In this document: positions 9,436 through 18,365 of the stretch, one piece after another
Position numbering within the stretch: the first letter of the stretch is position 1
How the letters are laid out: each line of letters opens with the position of its first letter
Origin: Nannocystis exedens
GTDB taxonomy: Bacteria; Myxococcota_A; Polyangia; Nannocystales; Nannocystaceae
DNA: 64,000 bases
Reading direction: 5' to 3'
NCBI RefSeq assembly: GCF_002343915.1
Contig: NZ_NETK01000001.1
Span: 10,192,001-10,256,000, forward strand
Translations under genes and position numbers: made by a program
Notes under the pieces: model-generated
Database searches by the model: none
What the model was told of the DNA's origin: nothing
Seen by the model: only the letters and a program-made list of their open reading frames with translations

Positions 9436-9972
9436 CTACCCGCAGTCGCTCCAGACCGTGTGGATGTGACCCTGGGCCTCGCTCGACTCGATCTCGACCG
9501 AGCCGCCCTGGTCGATCGTGGCGATGTGCTCCGGGGTCAGCGTGACCGTGTGCGTGTGAACGGCGAGGCCGGTGAACTCGTAGGTGCGGGCCTCGCAGGC
9601 GGCCACGTCGACGGCCGGGATCACGAGCTCGTGCGGCGAATCGTAATTGTCCTGGATGAGGACGTTGAGGAGGTCTTTGGCCGTACACCAGCCCTCGCCG
9701 CACCCGGGGCCGGGGCTGCCGGTCGTGCTCGTCGCTTCGTGATCGGTGGTCCCCGTCGAGACGAGGGTCGTGCCGGGGGGGGGGGCGCGGTGGTGGTGAG
9801 GTCGGTGGTGGTGAGGTCGGTCGTCGCGCCGGTCGACGGGTCTGGCTCGCTCGTGACGGCGGTCGTCGAGGCGGTGCCGCCGGTGGCGGCGGTGGTCTCG
9901 TCGGAGGTCGGGCCGCAGGCGAGCAGGGGCGGCGCCCGCGAGCGCGAGCCGAGTGAGGCTAAGGGTAGGCAT
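9436..9972 (-). CDS. Small secreted lipoprotein with HTHTVTL motif; N-terminal part appears double-frameshifted
   Basis: The frame is formally intact from the ATG at 9972 (178 aa). Residues about 18-65 read as Arg/His-rich nonsense, whereas the +1 frame there gives a perfect lipobox (LLACG) and a Thr/Asp-rich linker. Restoring one G in the G-run at 9926-9929 and changing the G11 run at 9775-9785 would join the signal peptide, lipobox, linker and C-terminal domain. The C-terminal 80 residues carry HTHTVTL..GGS..GHIHTV, a His-rich small domain frequent in myxobacterial secreted proteins and possibly metal-binding. The shifts may be assembly errors in homopolymers or a true phase-variable tract. 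Confidence 0.65.
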   Translation of the reverse strand: MPTLSLTRLALAGAAPARLRPDLRRDHRRHRRHRLDDRRHERARPVDRRDDRPHHHRPHHHRAPPPGTTLVSTGTTDHEATSTTGSPGPGCGEGWCTAKDLLNVLIQDNYDSPHELVIPAVDVAACEARTYEFTGLAVHTHTVTLTPEHIATIDQGGSVEIESSEAQGHIHTVWSDCG

Positions 9973-10112
9973 GCGAGCCAGCGTAGCTCGCGGGCGGCGC
10001 GTGCGGCAGGCGGCTGGCTGCAAGGCGGAGCGGCGCCTGCGGCAAGCGGCTGGCTGCAAATGGCGAGCCTCGAGGAGGGTCGCGAGGCCCTCGCGCGACC
10101 GGTGACCCCATT

Positions 10113-11111
10113 TCAAAAATGATAGTCGAGCTGGTACGGCACGCAGGCGAGGTTGTCGGGGGGGTCGACGCGGATCCACACCTTCGCGCTGTCGTCGAGG
10201 CCGTCGCAGTCGAGCTTGGGCGCGACGGTGGTGGCGCTGCAGCAGCCCTTCTGGCCCAGCGGGGCGGTGTCCGGCGCGGCGCCGTTGCAGTCGATGCTGG
10301 TGCCGCCGCCGTCGCACTGCAGGTAGACGCAGACCCGGCCGCCGCTGCCGTCCTGCTGCACGAGGCTGCGCACCGGGTCGACGTAGTTGAGGAAGGCGTC
10401 GTCGCCGGCGAAGGTGTACCAGTCGACGTCGTTGGCCCCCTTGATGGTGGCGCACACGAACGAGCCGTCGCCGTCGGCGTCGCTGATCTTGCCGAGGTTC
10501 TGCGCGGTCTCCTGGTTGTCGTGCGGCTCCTGGCCGTAATCCTCGCAGGCGTCGGTGACCTGCTTGCACGGGCGGCAGGCGCCGTCGGTGTGGCAATACT
10601 GGTCGCCGCCGGGGCCGCAGGCGGTGTGCATGGCCTTGACGGTATGGGTCGGGGTGCCGTCCTCGCAGGTGTCGTCGGTGCAATCGTTGGCGTCGTCGGG
10701 GACGTCGGAGGCGTCGAGCATGACGACGGCGTCGCCGGCCTCGCACACGAACCGCCGGCAGTCGCCGGCGACCTGGCTCGGCGGGTCGTCGGCGAGCTCG
10801 CTCTCGAGGCCGCCCTGGCCGTCGCACACGTCGTGGCGGCAGTCGCCGGGGGTGCTCGGCCAAACTGTCCCTTCGGGCAGGTCGGCGACGCCGCAGACGC
10901 CGCCCTCGCAGGTGACCTGCTTGCACGGGCCCGGGGCGGGGCAACTGTTCGGGCACTGATCCTCGCCGGCGGTCGGGACGGCGTCGGTGGTCGAGCCGGT
11001 CGAGCCGCTCGTGGCGGTGTCGGTGGCCGGGCCGGTCGGATCGTCGTGGAACAGACAGGCGCCGGCGAGCGCCGTGATGATGATGCCGTACGCCGCGGCC
11101 TCGCCTCGCAT
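10113..11111 (-). CDS. Cys-rich lipoprotein, uncharacterised
   Basis: This 332-residue exported protein has a signal sequence ending in a lipobox (LAGAC) followed by a short Thr/Ser/Asp linker. The mature part contains about 25 cysteines in spaced pairs, with repeated C..C.QVTCE and C.DDTCEDG patterns, suggesting a disulfide-stabilised extracellular protein. A segment DVDWYTFAGDD resembles the core of pre-peptidase C-terminal-like domains. The ATG at 11111 is preferred over the GTG at 11120 because a GGGGGTGAG ribosome-binding stretch precedes it. It lies 140 nt upstream of the 9436-9972 gene on the same strand. No enzymatic domain is recognised. Confidence 0.85.
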   Translation of the reverse strand: MRGEAAAYGIIITALAGACLFHDDPTGPATDTATSGSTGSTTDAVPTAGEDQCPNSCPAPGPCKQVTCEGGVCGVADLPEGTVWPSTPGDCRHDVCDGQGGLESELADDPPSQVAGDCRRFVCEAGDAVVMLDASDVPDDANDCTDDTCEDGTPTHTVKAMHTACGPGGDQYCHTDGACRPCKQVTDACEDYGQEPHDNQETAQNLGKISDADGDGSFVCATIKGANDVDWYTFAGDDAFLNYVDPVRSLVQQDGSGGRVCVYLQCDGGGTSIDCNGAAPDTAPLGQKGCCSATTVAPKLDCDGLDDSAKVWIRVDPPDNLACVPYQLDYHF

Positions 11112-11228
11112 CGCCCTCACCCCCGAACATCGAGGATGCCCGCGCGGCAGGAGGAGCGCGAGGGCCCCGTCAGAGGACGGCCGGAGGGCGTGGTCGCGCG
11201 CGCGGCCGCCGTGTTAGGGTCGAGCGCC

Positions 11229-12991
11229 GTGGAGCCCGTCCGGATCGCGCTGTGCCTGCTGCTCGCGGGGGCCGGGGCGAAGCTGGTGCTGGTGGGGCTG
11301 CGCGCGCTGGATGGAGCGGCCGCGGGCCTGGCGACGCCGTGGGCGCTGTCGGCGATGCTGTATCAGGAGGTGTGGGCGGCCCTCGCCGCGCTCGCGCTGG
11401 CGGGGGGCTGGTCCGCGTGGGCGCGCGCAGGACGGCCTGGGCCGGCTACGCGCTCGCCGGGCTGTACACGGCGGCGAACGTGCCGATCGCCCGCCAGTTC
11501 GGGACGCCGCTGACGTGGGCGTTCGTCGAGGCGACCGGCGGGGCGCTGTGGGACTCGATCGCGGCCCACGTGACGCCGGGCAACGCGGCGCCGGTGGGGC
11601 TGGTGCTGCTCTGGGTGGCCGCGCTGCCGCGCCTGGTGCGGCGGCCGCCGCGGCTCGCGTGGGCGGCCCTGCCGGCGCTGCTGCTGGCGCTCGGGCCGAT
11701 CGGGGTGCGCCGCTGCGAGACGCTGGGCCTGCACCGCAACGCGATCGCGGCGCTGGTGGCCACGCGCCTGGCACGAATGACCGATCGGCCAGGTCCGCAG
11801 GGACAGGCGGCGGCGGTGGCCGCGGAGGGGCCGGCGATCGACCTGACGCACCTGAACGGGGCCGGCCGCGGGCGCGACGTGATCTGGGTGCTGCTCGAGT
11901 CGACGGGGGCCCGCCACTTGTCGGCGTACGGGGCGGAGGTCGAGGCGACGCCGCGACTGTCGACATTGGCCCGCGGCGGGGTGGTGTTCGAATCGGCGTA
12001 CACGAGCTACCCGGAGAGCATCAAGAGCCTGTACGCGCTGCTGTGCGGGCGACCGCCGGCGCCAAACACCGGCGCGGCCGATTACGCGGCCGGCCGGGCC
12101 GAGTGCGAGGCGCTGCCGGAGCTGCTGCGCGGCCGTGGCTACCGCACGGGGCTGTTCCACTCGGGGCGCTTCGTGTACCTGGGGATGCGCGCGCTGGTCG
12201 AGGGGCGCGGCTTCGAGGCGCTGCACGACGCGCAGACGATCGGCGGCGAGTTCGCGGTCAGCTTCGGCACCGACGACGCGTCGACGGCGAGGCGGTTGTT
12301 GCAATGGATCGACGAGGCGCCGGAGCGGCCGTTCTTCGCGCTGTACATGCCGATCGCGGGTCATCACCCGTACCGCAGCCCGGGCCGCGGGAGCCGGCCG
12401 TTCGCGGCCTCGTCGGAGCTCGAGCATTACCGCAACGATCTCTATTCCGGCGACGAGGCGCTGGGAGCGCTCATCGACGGGCTGGCGGCGCGCGGCCGGC
12501 TCGACGAGGTGCTGTGGGTGATCGAGGGCGATCACGGGGAGGCGTTCCACGAGCACGCCGGCAACTTCGCCCACTCGCTGTTCGTGTACGAGGAGAACGT
12601 CCACGTGCCGCTCATCATCGTACCGCCGCGGGCGTTCGCGACGCCGGTGCGCGCGCCGCAGGTGGCGGGGGCGGTCGACGTGGCGCCGACGATCGCGGCG
12701 CTGCTCGAGGTGCCGGCGCCGCCGTCGTGGACGGGGCGCTCGCTGCTGACGCCCGTCCCCGGGACGGCTCGCTTCTTCAGCGACTACAACGGCGTGCTGC
12801 TGGGGCTGCGCACGGGGAGCTGGAAGTGCATCGTCGAGGCCGAGTCGGGGCGCGTGCGGCTGTTCGATCTGTCGCGCGACCCGGGCGAGCGCCGCGATCT
12901 TTCGCGCGAGCTGCCGGAGCGGGCGCAGGCTTGTCGCGAGGATCTGCTCGACTGGGCGGCGCGCAGCCGGGCCGCCGTGCGCGGGGGCTGA
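11229..12991 (+). CDS. Membrane sulfatase / alkaline-phosphatase-superfamily protein, one frameshift near 11437
   Basis: The protein is predicted to be an inner-membrane enzyme with a periplasmic sulfatase-like domain (LTA-synthase or phosphoethanolamine-transferase style). The first 70 residues, with two membrane helices, are encoded from GTG 11229 in one frame. The rest, with two or three more helices and the catalytic domain, is in the next frame. A single-base loss around 11430-11440 would join them. Catalytic-domain features: DVIWVLLEST (first metal site), a Ser/Thr-rich nucleophile region SYPESIKSLYALLCG, and GDHGEAF (late metal site). No CxPSR formylglycine motif is present. The downstream frame alone (from about 11252) would lack the first helices. 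It may be an assembly error or a recent inactivation. Confidence 0.75.
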
Positions 12992-13072
12992 GCCGGGGAT
13001 TGCGGGCCGACGCCGCGGAGGAGCGCGGCTCGCGTCATCGGTCGGCGGTCACGATGTCGATCCGTCGGAACG

Positions 13073-13587
13073 ATGCGCGCATGGCGAAGGGTCGGGAGTC
13101 AGATGTCCGAAGGGACATGTCCTCGCGTGGCGGTGAGCCTGGGCAACGGCGAGGGCGAGCACACGGACGCGGCAGCGTTCGCGTTCGACTTCGCGGTGCC
13201 GGTCGACACGCCGCTCGTGGCCACCGACGCTGGCACGGTGACGCACCTGTTCGCCAACACCAGGAGCGGCGAGCCGTGCTGGACCGGCGGCGGGCCGGAG
13301 TGCGCCAACAAGGCGAACTTCGTCACGCCTCGCCACGAGGACGGGACGGCGACGCACTACCGCCACCTGAACGCGGTGATGGTCGAGGCCGGGCAGGGGG
13401 TGCCGCGCAGGGCCGCGATCGGGCTGTCCGGGGCGACCGGCGTCGCCGCGGGGCCGCACGCGCACGTGGCCCGTCAGGCGGACTGCGGGCTGTCGCAGTG
13501 CCCGTCGATGCGCTGCGGTTCGCCGACGTCGGCGACGACGGGGTGCCGCTGACGGGCGAGAAGGTGACGTCGCAGAACTGCCCGTAG
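13073..13587 (+). pseudogene. Decayed M23-family peptidase
   Basis: Residues about 20-145 are a LytM/M23 peptidase-like domain. Its zinc-ligand pattern is intact: H and D in GEHTDAAAFAFDF, and HxH in GPHAHV. The proper C-terminus (RFADVGDDGVPL..TSQNC) is in another frame after a shift near 13495-13505, while the original frame stops at 13552. No signal peptide precedes the domain. Instead, the start region 13100-13125 consists of a GGACAT-type dyad, which suggests that the original 5' end has been lost. Active M23 proteins cleave peptidoglycan cross-links; this copy is probably dead. Confidence 0.6.
13103..13118. repeat. ATGTCC-GGACAT dyad
   Basis: ATGTCC (13103-13108) and GGACAT (13113-13118) flank GAAG, and GACATGTC overlaps it. 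It lies 110 nt after the sulfatase stop, inside the apparent N-terminus of the decayed M23 frame. Confidence 0.6.
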
Positions 13588-13777
13588 CGGCGTTCGTCGT
13601 CGGCGGTACATCGGAGCGAGCGCGAGGACGTGACGTTGGAGGGGCGCGGGGACGCGGACGGACCTGGAGGCGGTGACGCGGCGAGGCGCGAAGATGAGGT
13701 GCAGGGGTGAAGCCAGATCGTGCGTCTCCTTCGTTCCGCGCTTCCCTTGCGCCGGGAAAGGACAGTAAGATCCGGCG

Positions 13778-15709
13778 ATGCGTTCGGTCGTGGTCGTCCT
13801 CGCCTTGCTGTTCGGCTGCGCCAACGCGCCGCCGCCACGTCCTGCGACCCCGCCGGTGACGGCTGGGCCGCCCGTCGCCGTGTCGCCGCGACCACGCGAG
13901 CCGCGGCGGACGCAGCCGACCGATCCGCCGCCGGTGTTCCTCGATCCGGCGCGGCGCGCGAAGCTCGAGGCGGCGTTCCCGGCGATCGACGCGTATCTGC
14001 AGCAGACCGTGGCGCGCGACCGGCTGGTCGGGCTGGCGGCAGGGGTGGTCATCGACGGGGAGCTGGCGTGGTTCCGCGGGTACGGCCAGCGCGACCCGGC
14101 GCGCGGGTTGCCGGTCGAGCGCGACAGCGTGTTCGGGATCGGCTCGATCACCAAGAGCTTCACGGCGCTCGCGATCCTCAAGCTGCGCGACGAGGGCCGG
14201 CTCGACCTCGATCGCCCGGCCGCGACCTATCTGCCCGCGCTCGACGACATCGCCTATCCGACCGCCGACAGCCCGCGCTTCACGGTCCGCCAGATCCTCA
14301 CGCACACGGCCGGGCTGCCGCGCATGGGCAACTTCGCCGAGTACCCCGAGACGCCGCCGAGCCGCGCCGAGTTCCTGGCGACGCTCGCGGGGGTCGGGCT
14401 CGACCGCCCGCCGGGCGAGCGCCGGGTGTACTCCAACCTCGGGTTCCAGCTCCTGGGGCCGCTCGTCGAGGCGGTCGCCGGCGTCGATCATCGCCGCTAC
14501 GTGCGCGAGGAGCTGCTCGCGCCGCTCGGGATGACCTCGACGGTGTGGACGCCCGAGGATGTCCCCGGGGACAGGCTGGCCATCGGCCACGAGCGCACGC
14601 CCGAGCAGGCGTCGCGTCCGCGGCCGCACTGGCGACCGGGGGCGGCGGACGCGGCCGGCGGGCTGTACTCGAGCGTGGAGGACCTGACCCGCTACGCGGC
14701 CTTCAACCTGGCGGCGTGGCCGGCCCGCGACGAGGCCGAGGCCGGGCCGCTGCGCCGCGCGACGGTCCGCGAGGCGCACGCGCTGGCGGCGTTGTCGAGC
14801 TATTCGGCGGCGTCGGTCCCGGCCGCGCCGGCCCGCCTGAACATCTCCGGCAGCGGGCTCGGCTTCGGGGTGCAGGCGACCTGTCGCTTCGACCAGGTGG
14901 TCGTCCTCGTCGGCAAGACCCTGAACTACCGCGCCTCGCTGCACCTGCTGCCGAGCCGCGGGGTCGCGGTGATCCTGCTGACCAATCAATCGTCGATCCC
15001 GAGCACGGTGCTGCCGAAGGACGGGGCCCGGGTGCTCGAGCTGCTGGCCGACACGGGCGCGCTCGAGCCGCGCCGGCACGCGCCCGCGCCCGCGCTGACG
15101 GCCGCGGCCGCCGAGCTCGCCGGCCTGGTCGGTCGCTGGGACGACGCCGCCCACGCGCGCCTGTTCTCGCCCGACTTCCGCGACAGCAACCCGCCCGCGG
15201 CGCTCGCGGCGAAGTTCGCCGGGTGGCACGCGCTCGTCGGCGCCTGCGGCGAGCCGCGTCCGCTGGCGATCGAGGACCCGCGCGCCGGCAGCTTCGAGAG
15301 CACGTGCGCGCGCGGGGTGCTCCGCCTCGAGCTCCGCGTCGCGCCGTGGGCCGGCGCGCCGGTCTCGAGCTTCACCGCGGAGGCGACCGGTCTCGCGGCC
15401 GCGCCGGCGCTGGTCGACGCCGCCGAGCGCACGCTGCGGCTGCTCCGGCGCTGGGACGAGCGCGAGTTCGGCCGCCTGTACGCCGAGCCGTTCGCGACCG
15501 CAGGCACGCGCGTCGACTTCGCCGAGGCGGCGCGGCGGTGGGGACGCTGCGAGGTCGGTCCGCCGCGCGTGCAGGGCCCGCTCGAGGCGACCTTCGCCCT
15601 GAAGTGCGAGACCGGGGCGCCGACGCTGCGGCTGAGGCTGTCTGCGACCGCGCCGGCGAAGATCGTCGAGTTCCACCTCCGCGAGCCGCGCGAGGGGCCG
15701 TGCCAGTGA
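13778..15709 (+). CDS. Beta-lactamase-family serine hydrolase, lipoprotein
   Basis: This 643-residue protein has a lipobox signal (LLFGC, Cys14) and a Pro-rich spacer to about residue 50. A class C beta-lactamase/D-aminopeptidase-type domain follows to about residue 420. The SxxK motif is SITK with nucleophile Ser123, the second motif is YSN at 218-220, and GKTLNY in the later part is a plausible KTG-equivalent strand. The C-terminal 220 residues form an extra domain with paired cysteines (GACGEP, STCARG), not recognised, that may be a DUF3887-like duplicate. Family members hydrolyse esters or peptides of D-amino acids or cell-wall muropeptides; the substrate cannot be assigned. A perfect TGTCCCCGGGGACA palindrome occurs within the gene (14560-14573). 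Confidence 0.9.
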   Translation: MRSVVVVLALLFGCANAPPPRPATPPVTAGPPVAVSPRPREPRRTQPTDPPPVFLDPARRAKLEAAFPAIDAYLQQTVARDRLVGLAAGVVIDGELAWFRGYGQRDPARGLPVERDSVFGIGSITKSFTALAILKLRDEGRLDLDRPAATYLPALDDIAYPTADSPRFTVRQILTHTAGLPRMGNFAEYPETPPSRAEFLATLAGVGLDRPPGERRVYSNLGFQLLGPLVEAVAGVDHRRYVREELLAPLGMTSTVWTPEDVPGDRLAIGHERTPEQASRPRPHWRPGAADAAGGLYSSVEDLTRYAAFNLAAWPARDEAEAGPLRRATVREAHALAALSSYSAASVPAAPARLNISGSGLGFGVQATCRFDQVVVLVGKTLNYRASLHLLPSRGVAVILLTNQSSIPSTVLPKDGARVLELLADTGALEPRRHAPAPALTAAAAELAGLVGRWDDAAHARLFSPDFRDSNPPAALAAKFAGWHALVGACGEPRPLAIEDPRAGSFESTCARGVLRLELRVAPWAGAPVSSFTAEATGLAAAPALVDAAERTLRLLRRWDEREFGRLYAEPFATAGTRVDFAEAARRWGRCEVGPPRVQGPLEATFALKCETGAPTLRLRLSATAPAKIVEFHLREPREGPCQ

Positions 15710-15724
15710 CGCGCGGACGGGTCC

Positions 15725-15745
15725 GGCTCTCCTGTCCCGAGAGCC
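15725..15745. terminator. Bidirectional hairpin between convergent genes
   Basis: GGCTCTC (15725-15731) and GAGAGCC (15739-15745) form a perfect 7-bp stem with loop CTGTCCC. It is the only notable structure in the 63-nt gap between the hydrolase stop (15709) and the propeller lipoprotein stop (15773). Confidence 0.7.
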
Positions 15746-15772
15746 AGCCTGCTCCGGCGCGGACGACTGCCG

Positions 15773-16747
15773 TTATTGCCGGGTGTGGGCGATGCCTCGC
15801 AGCTCGGCGGTCAGCGGCGGGGTGACGGCGGTCCAGGTCAGGCCGTCGGGGCTGTAGGCGATGTTGCCGCCGACGCCGACGGCGACGTGGCGCTGGCCGT
15901 CGCTGGCGACGTCGTTCAGGGTGGTCATGAACGGGGAGGCCCGCACGAGCCAGGTGATGGCGTCGGCGCTGGCGAGGATCTGGCCGCCGCCGCCGACGGC
16001 GATCCAGCCGCCGGGGCCGTAGGTGAGGCCGCGCGGGTCGGCGGCGAGGTTGAACAGCGGGGCGTAATTCCAGGTCAGGCCGTCGCCCGAGTAGGCGCTC
16101 TTGATCGGGCCGAGCATGGCGAAGTTGGGGGCGCCGTGGCCGAGCGCGCTGTAGCGGTCGCCGGTCGGGCTGCCGTCGACGCGCTGGACCCAGCCGACGC
16201 CGTCCTGCCAGTTGAAGGCGCCGAAGTTCATGGCGTCGGCCTGGTAGTTGCCGATCGCCACCAGAGTGACGCCGTCGCCCGCGAGGTCGATCAGCATGTG
16301 CTTGGGCGCCGGGAGGTCGGGCCGGGTCCAGGTGATGCCGTCCTCCGATTCGAGGGTCTCGGCGCCGGCGCTGTAGTCCCCGCCGACGGCGATGAAGCGG
16401 GTGCCGTGCCAGCGCACGGCGTAGAGGTCGCGCGTGGACGGGCTCGAGGAGGCGCTCCACTCGACGCCGTCCTCGGAGTGGAGGATCTTGCCGGCCTGGC
16501 CGACGGCGACGTACATCTCGCCGCCGTAAGCGACGTCGTTGAGGGCGGTGGTGATGCCGGAGGTCGAGATGACCCATTCGGCGCCATTGGTCGAACGCAC
16601 GATGGCGCCGGCGTCACCCACGGCGATGAAGAGGTCGCCGCCGGTCTGACCGCCGGTGCCGCTGTCGCTGTCGGTCTCGCCCGCAGGCGGGAAGAAGATG
16701 CAGCCGGAGACGGCGAGGACGAACGACGCGACGACGACGCGGAGCAT
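15773..16747 (-). CDS. Beta-propeller lipoprotein (BNR/Ycf48-like repeats)
   Basis: This 324-residue lipoprotein has a signal peptide with lipobox AVSGC (Cys16) followed by a short Thr/Asp/Gly linker. About six repeats follow with an I/VAVG..G.I..S.DG..W pattern, as in sialidase/BNR or Ycf48-like propellers (the 'exo-alpha-sialidase' annotation class). No catalytic sialidase residues are evident, so it is probably a structural or binding propeller. Its stop faces the convergent hydrolase gene across a hairpin. Upstream lies a 630-nt gene-free region. Confidence 0.85.
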   Translation of the reverse strand: MLRVVVASFVLAVSGCIFFPPAGETDSDSGTGGQTGGDLFIAVGDAGAIVRSTNGAEWVISTSGITTALNDVAYGGEMYVAVGQAGKILHSEDGVEWSASSSPSTRDLYAVRWHGTRFIAVGGDYSAGAETLESEDGITWTRPDLPAPKHMLIDLAGDGVTLVAIGNYQADAMNFGAFNWQDGVGWVQRVDGSPTGDRYSALGHGAPNFAMLGPIKSAYSGDGLTWNYAPLFNLAADPRGLTYGPGGWIAVGGGGQILASADAITWLVRASPFMTTLNDVASDGQRHVAVGVGGNIAYSPDGLTWTAVTPPLTAELRGIAHTRQ

Positions 16748-16985
16748 GGCCCGGCAAACCTAGCCGCGCGCGCCTCGAGTGTCGAGGCGCGGCCCGGCGC
16801 GTCGGCCGACGCCGCTGCGTGCATGCATCACGCGCGACGTGAGACGACGGGTCGGGGTCCCCGGGAATAAAGGCGACCGCCCCGCCGACGGCGCGCCGGC
16901 GCGCTGCGGACGGTAAATTCCCGATCTGCGACGGGGGCCTGCGCGGCGATGAGAGGTCGACCCGGCGATCGACCGCGGCCACGCG
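16748..16985. other. Gene-free region upstream of the propeller lipoprotein
   Basis: There is no convincing coding frame. The stretch contains the upstream region of the minus-strand lipoprotein and leads into the tandem array that follows. No clear promoter could be picked out. Confidence 0.4.
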
Positions 16986-16989
16986 AAGG

Positions 16990-17380
16990 GCGGTGCTCCA
17001 TGGCTGGAGCCCCTCGAAGGGCCGCCGACTTCACTGGGCGGCCTGCGGGCGGCGGGGAGGCTTCTGCGGGCAGTCGCGGACCGGCGAGGGGGTGCTGCAT
17101 CCGGTGGCACAGTCGACTTCAGCGGGGGGCTTCCGCGGGTGGTCGCGGACGGGCGAGGGGTGCTGCATCCGGTGGCACAGTCGACTTCAGCGGGGGCGCT
17201 TCCGCGGGTGGTCGCGGATCGGCGAGGGATGCCCCATGCGGTGGCACAGTCGACTTCAGCGGAGGCCTGCGGTGCCACGGGTCGTCGCGGACGGGCGCGG
17301 GCACTCCAGCGGGTTCACGAGTCGTCGTCGCCGGGCGAGGGGGCTCCATGCCGGGGCGCAGTCGATGGGGCTGCCGGCTT
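16990..17380. repeat. Degenerate tandem array, about 68-bp unit, 5-6 copies
   Basis: The core GTGGCACAGTCGACTTCAGC recurs at about 17104, 17172 and 17241, with more degenerate copies before (from 16990) and after (to 17380). Each is followed by CTTCCGCGGGTGGTCGCGGA and GGGCGAGGG. The array abuts the 3' end of the minus-strand membrane-protein gene. Frames that run through it on both strands look like repeat translation rather than protein. Confidence 0.85.
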
Positions 17381-17961
17381 CAGCTCGTGGCCTGGGGGAG
17401 GCGGCGGGGGCGGCGGTAGGGGGTGTTCTCCAGCGGGTTGTCGCCGACCAGCGAGGGGCCGAGGAGGTGCTCCATCAGGTTGAGCAGCTCGATGCGCTCC
17501 TCGTCGGTGCCGCGGGCGCGGGCGAGGTCGTAGATGAAGGCGGGGACGGTGAGCGCCATGAACACGGCGACGAGGCCCAGCTTGGCGCCGGTGATGCCGG
17601 TGAGGCCGAGCCAGGCAAAACTCGTGGCCCACATGATCCAAAAGCTGGCCTGGCGGGCGAACGGGCCGCGGGTGAAGCGGACCTGCACGGCTGTCCCCTG
17701 GGGCATGGGGACGAGCTCGGCCTCGAGGGTCATGCGGCGCATGACGGCGGGCCCGGTGTCGACCACGCCGGCGGTTTGGTTCTGACAGACGCGGAACTTG
17801 CGCGCACCGAGCTCGGCGAGGAACCGGCGCCGGGTTCGGCTGCGGGCCGGAAAGCCCTCGACGATCTGGATGTCGGCGTCGCCACGGAGCCGCGCCAGGA
17901 CCTCGGCGGGCGCGAGGTCGACGCGGTAGGTGAGCGCTTCGGGCAGGGCGCGCAGGGGCAC
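17380..17961 (-). CDS. Hypothetical membrane protein
   Basis: This protein of about 193 residues is not recognised. The first 110 residues form a soluble alpha/beta domain (YRVDLAPAEVLARL..., then strand-rich text with a single Cys), reminiscent in layout of a START/SRPBCC-type domain but not assignable. Two membrane helices follow at about residues 110-155 (WIMWATSFAWLGL and LGLVAVFMALTV), then a basic C-terminal tail. The frame is open far upstream through low-quality sequence. GTG 17961 is chosen as a conservative start; GTG 18039 is an alternative. It lies downstream of the SEDS gene on the same strand with a gap of about 400 nt. Confidence 0.6.
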   Translation of the reverse strand: MPLRALPEALTYRVDLAPAEVLARLRGDADIQIVEGFPARSRTRRRFLAELGARKFRVCQNQTAGVVDTGPAVMRRMTLEAELVPMPQGTAVQVRFTRGPFARQASFWIMWATSFAWLGLTGITGAKLGLVAVFMALTVPAFIYDLARARGTDEERIELLNLMEHLLGPSLVGDNPLENTPYRRPRRLPQATS

Positions 17962-18365
17962 TTGCGCGGGAGTATTGGCGATTTCTCCGGCGCTCGCCAC
18001 CCGCCCGGCGCCGGGGCGCGAAATGCCGGGCGTGGGCACGACCTCGCGGCCGGGCGCCCGGGGCTCGGCAGCGATGCGGAGCGCGGCGGCCCGGGCGTGC
18101 GGACGACCGCACGCCGCCAGGCGCGGCGTCGGGCTTTGGCGGGCGGATCCGTCGCGGGCTCGCCTGTGCCCTCGCGCGGGGCTCCGCTCGCGCCGAGGTT
18201 GAACCAGTCCGTCGCGGCCCGTATGGGCGACCGACGGCGAGTTCAGCGGGCCTTCCATGTCCCAGGCGCCGCGCGGCTTCAGCGGCGCGGCGACGGTGCC
18301 CAGGCGGGCGAGACCGTCGCGCGGCTCGCCTGCGCCTCGCGTCTCGCCGCGCGCGAGGCCGGCGC
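17962..18365. other. Gap between SEDS gene and membrane-protein gene
   Basis: About 400 nt of very GC-rich sequence with no supported gene. It contains several short dyads (for example GTGCGG..CCGCAC near 18098-18113) and two partial copies of a CGCGGCTCGCCTG phrase. The minus-strand frame passing through it lacks protein-like composition. Confidence 0.35.

Noticed and set aside
9122..9469. Frames with repeated GSWLSGQARTTAGA units
   Set aside because: Product of the 42-bp array staying open because 42 is a multiple of three; no start signal or conserved domain.
17119..17349. Short minus-strand frame with repeated PLKSTVPPDAAP units
   Set aside because: It is the translation of the 68-bp DNA array, with no ribosome-binding site and degenerate units in other frames.
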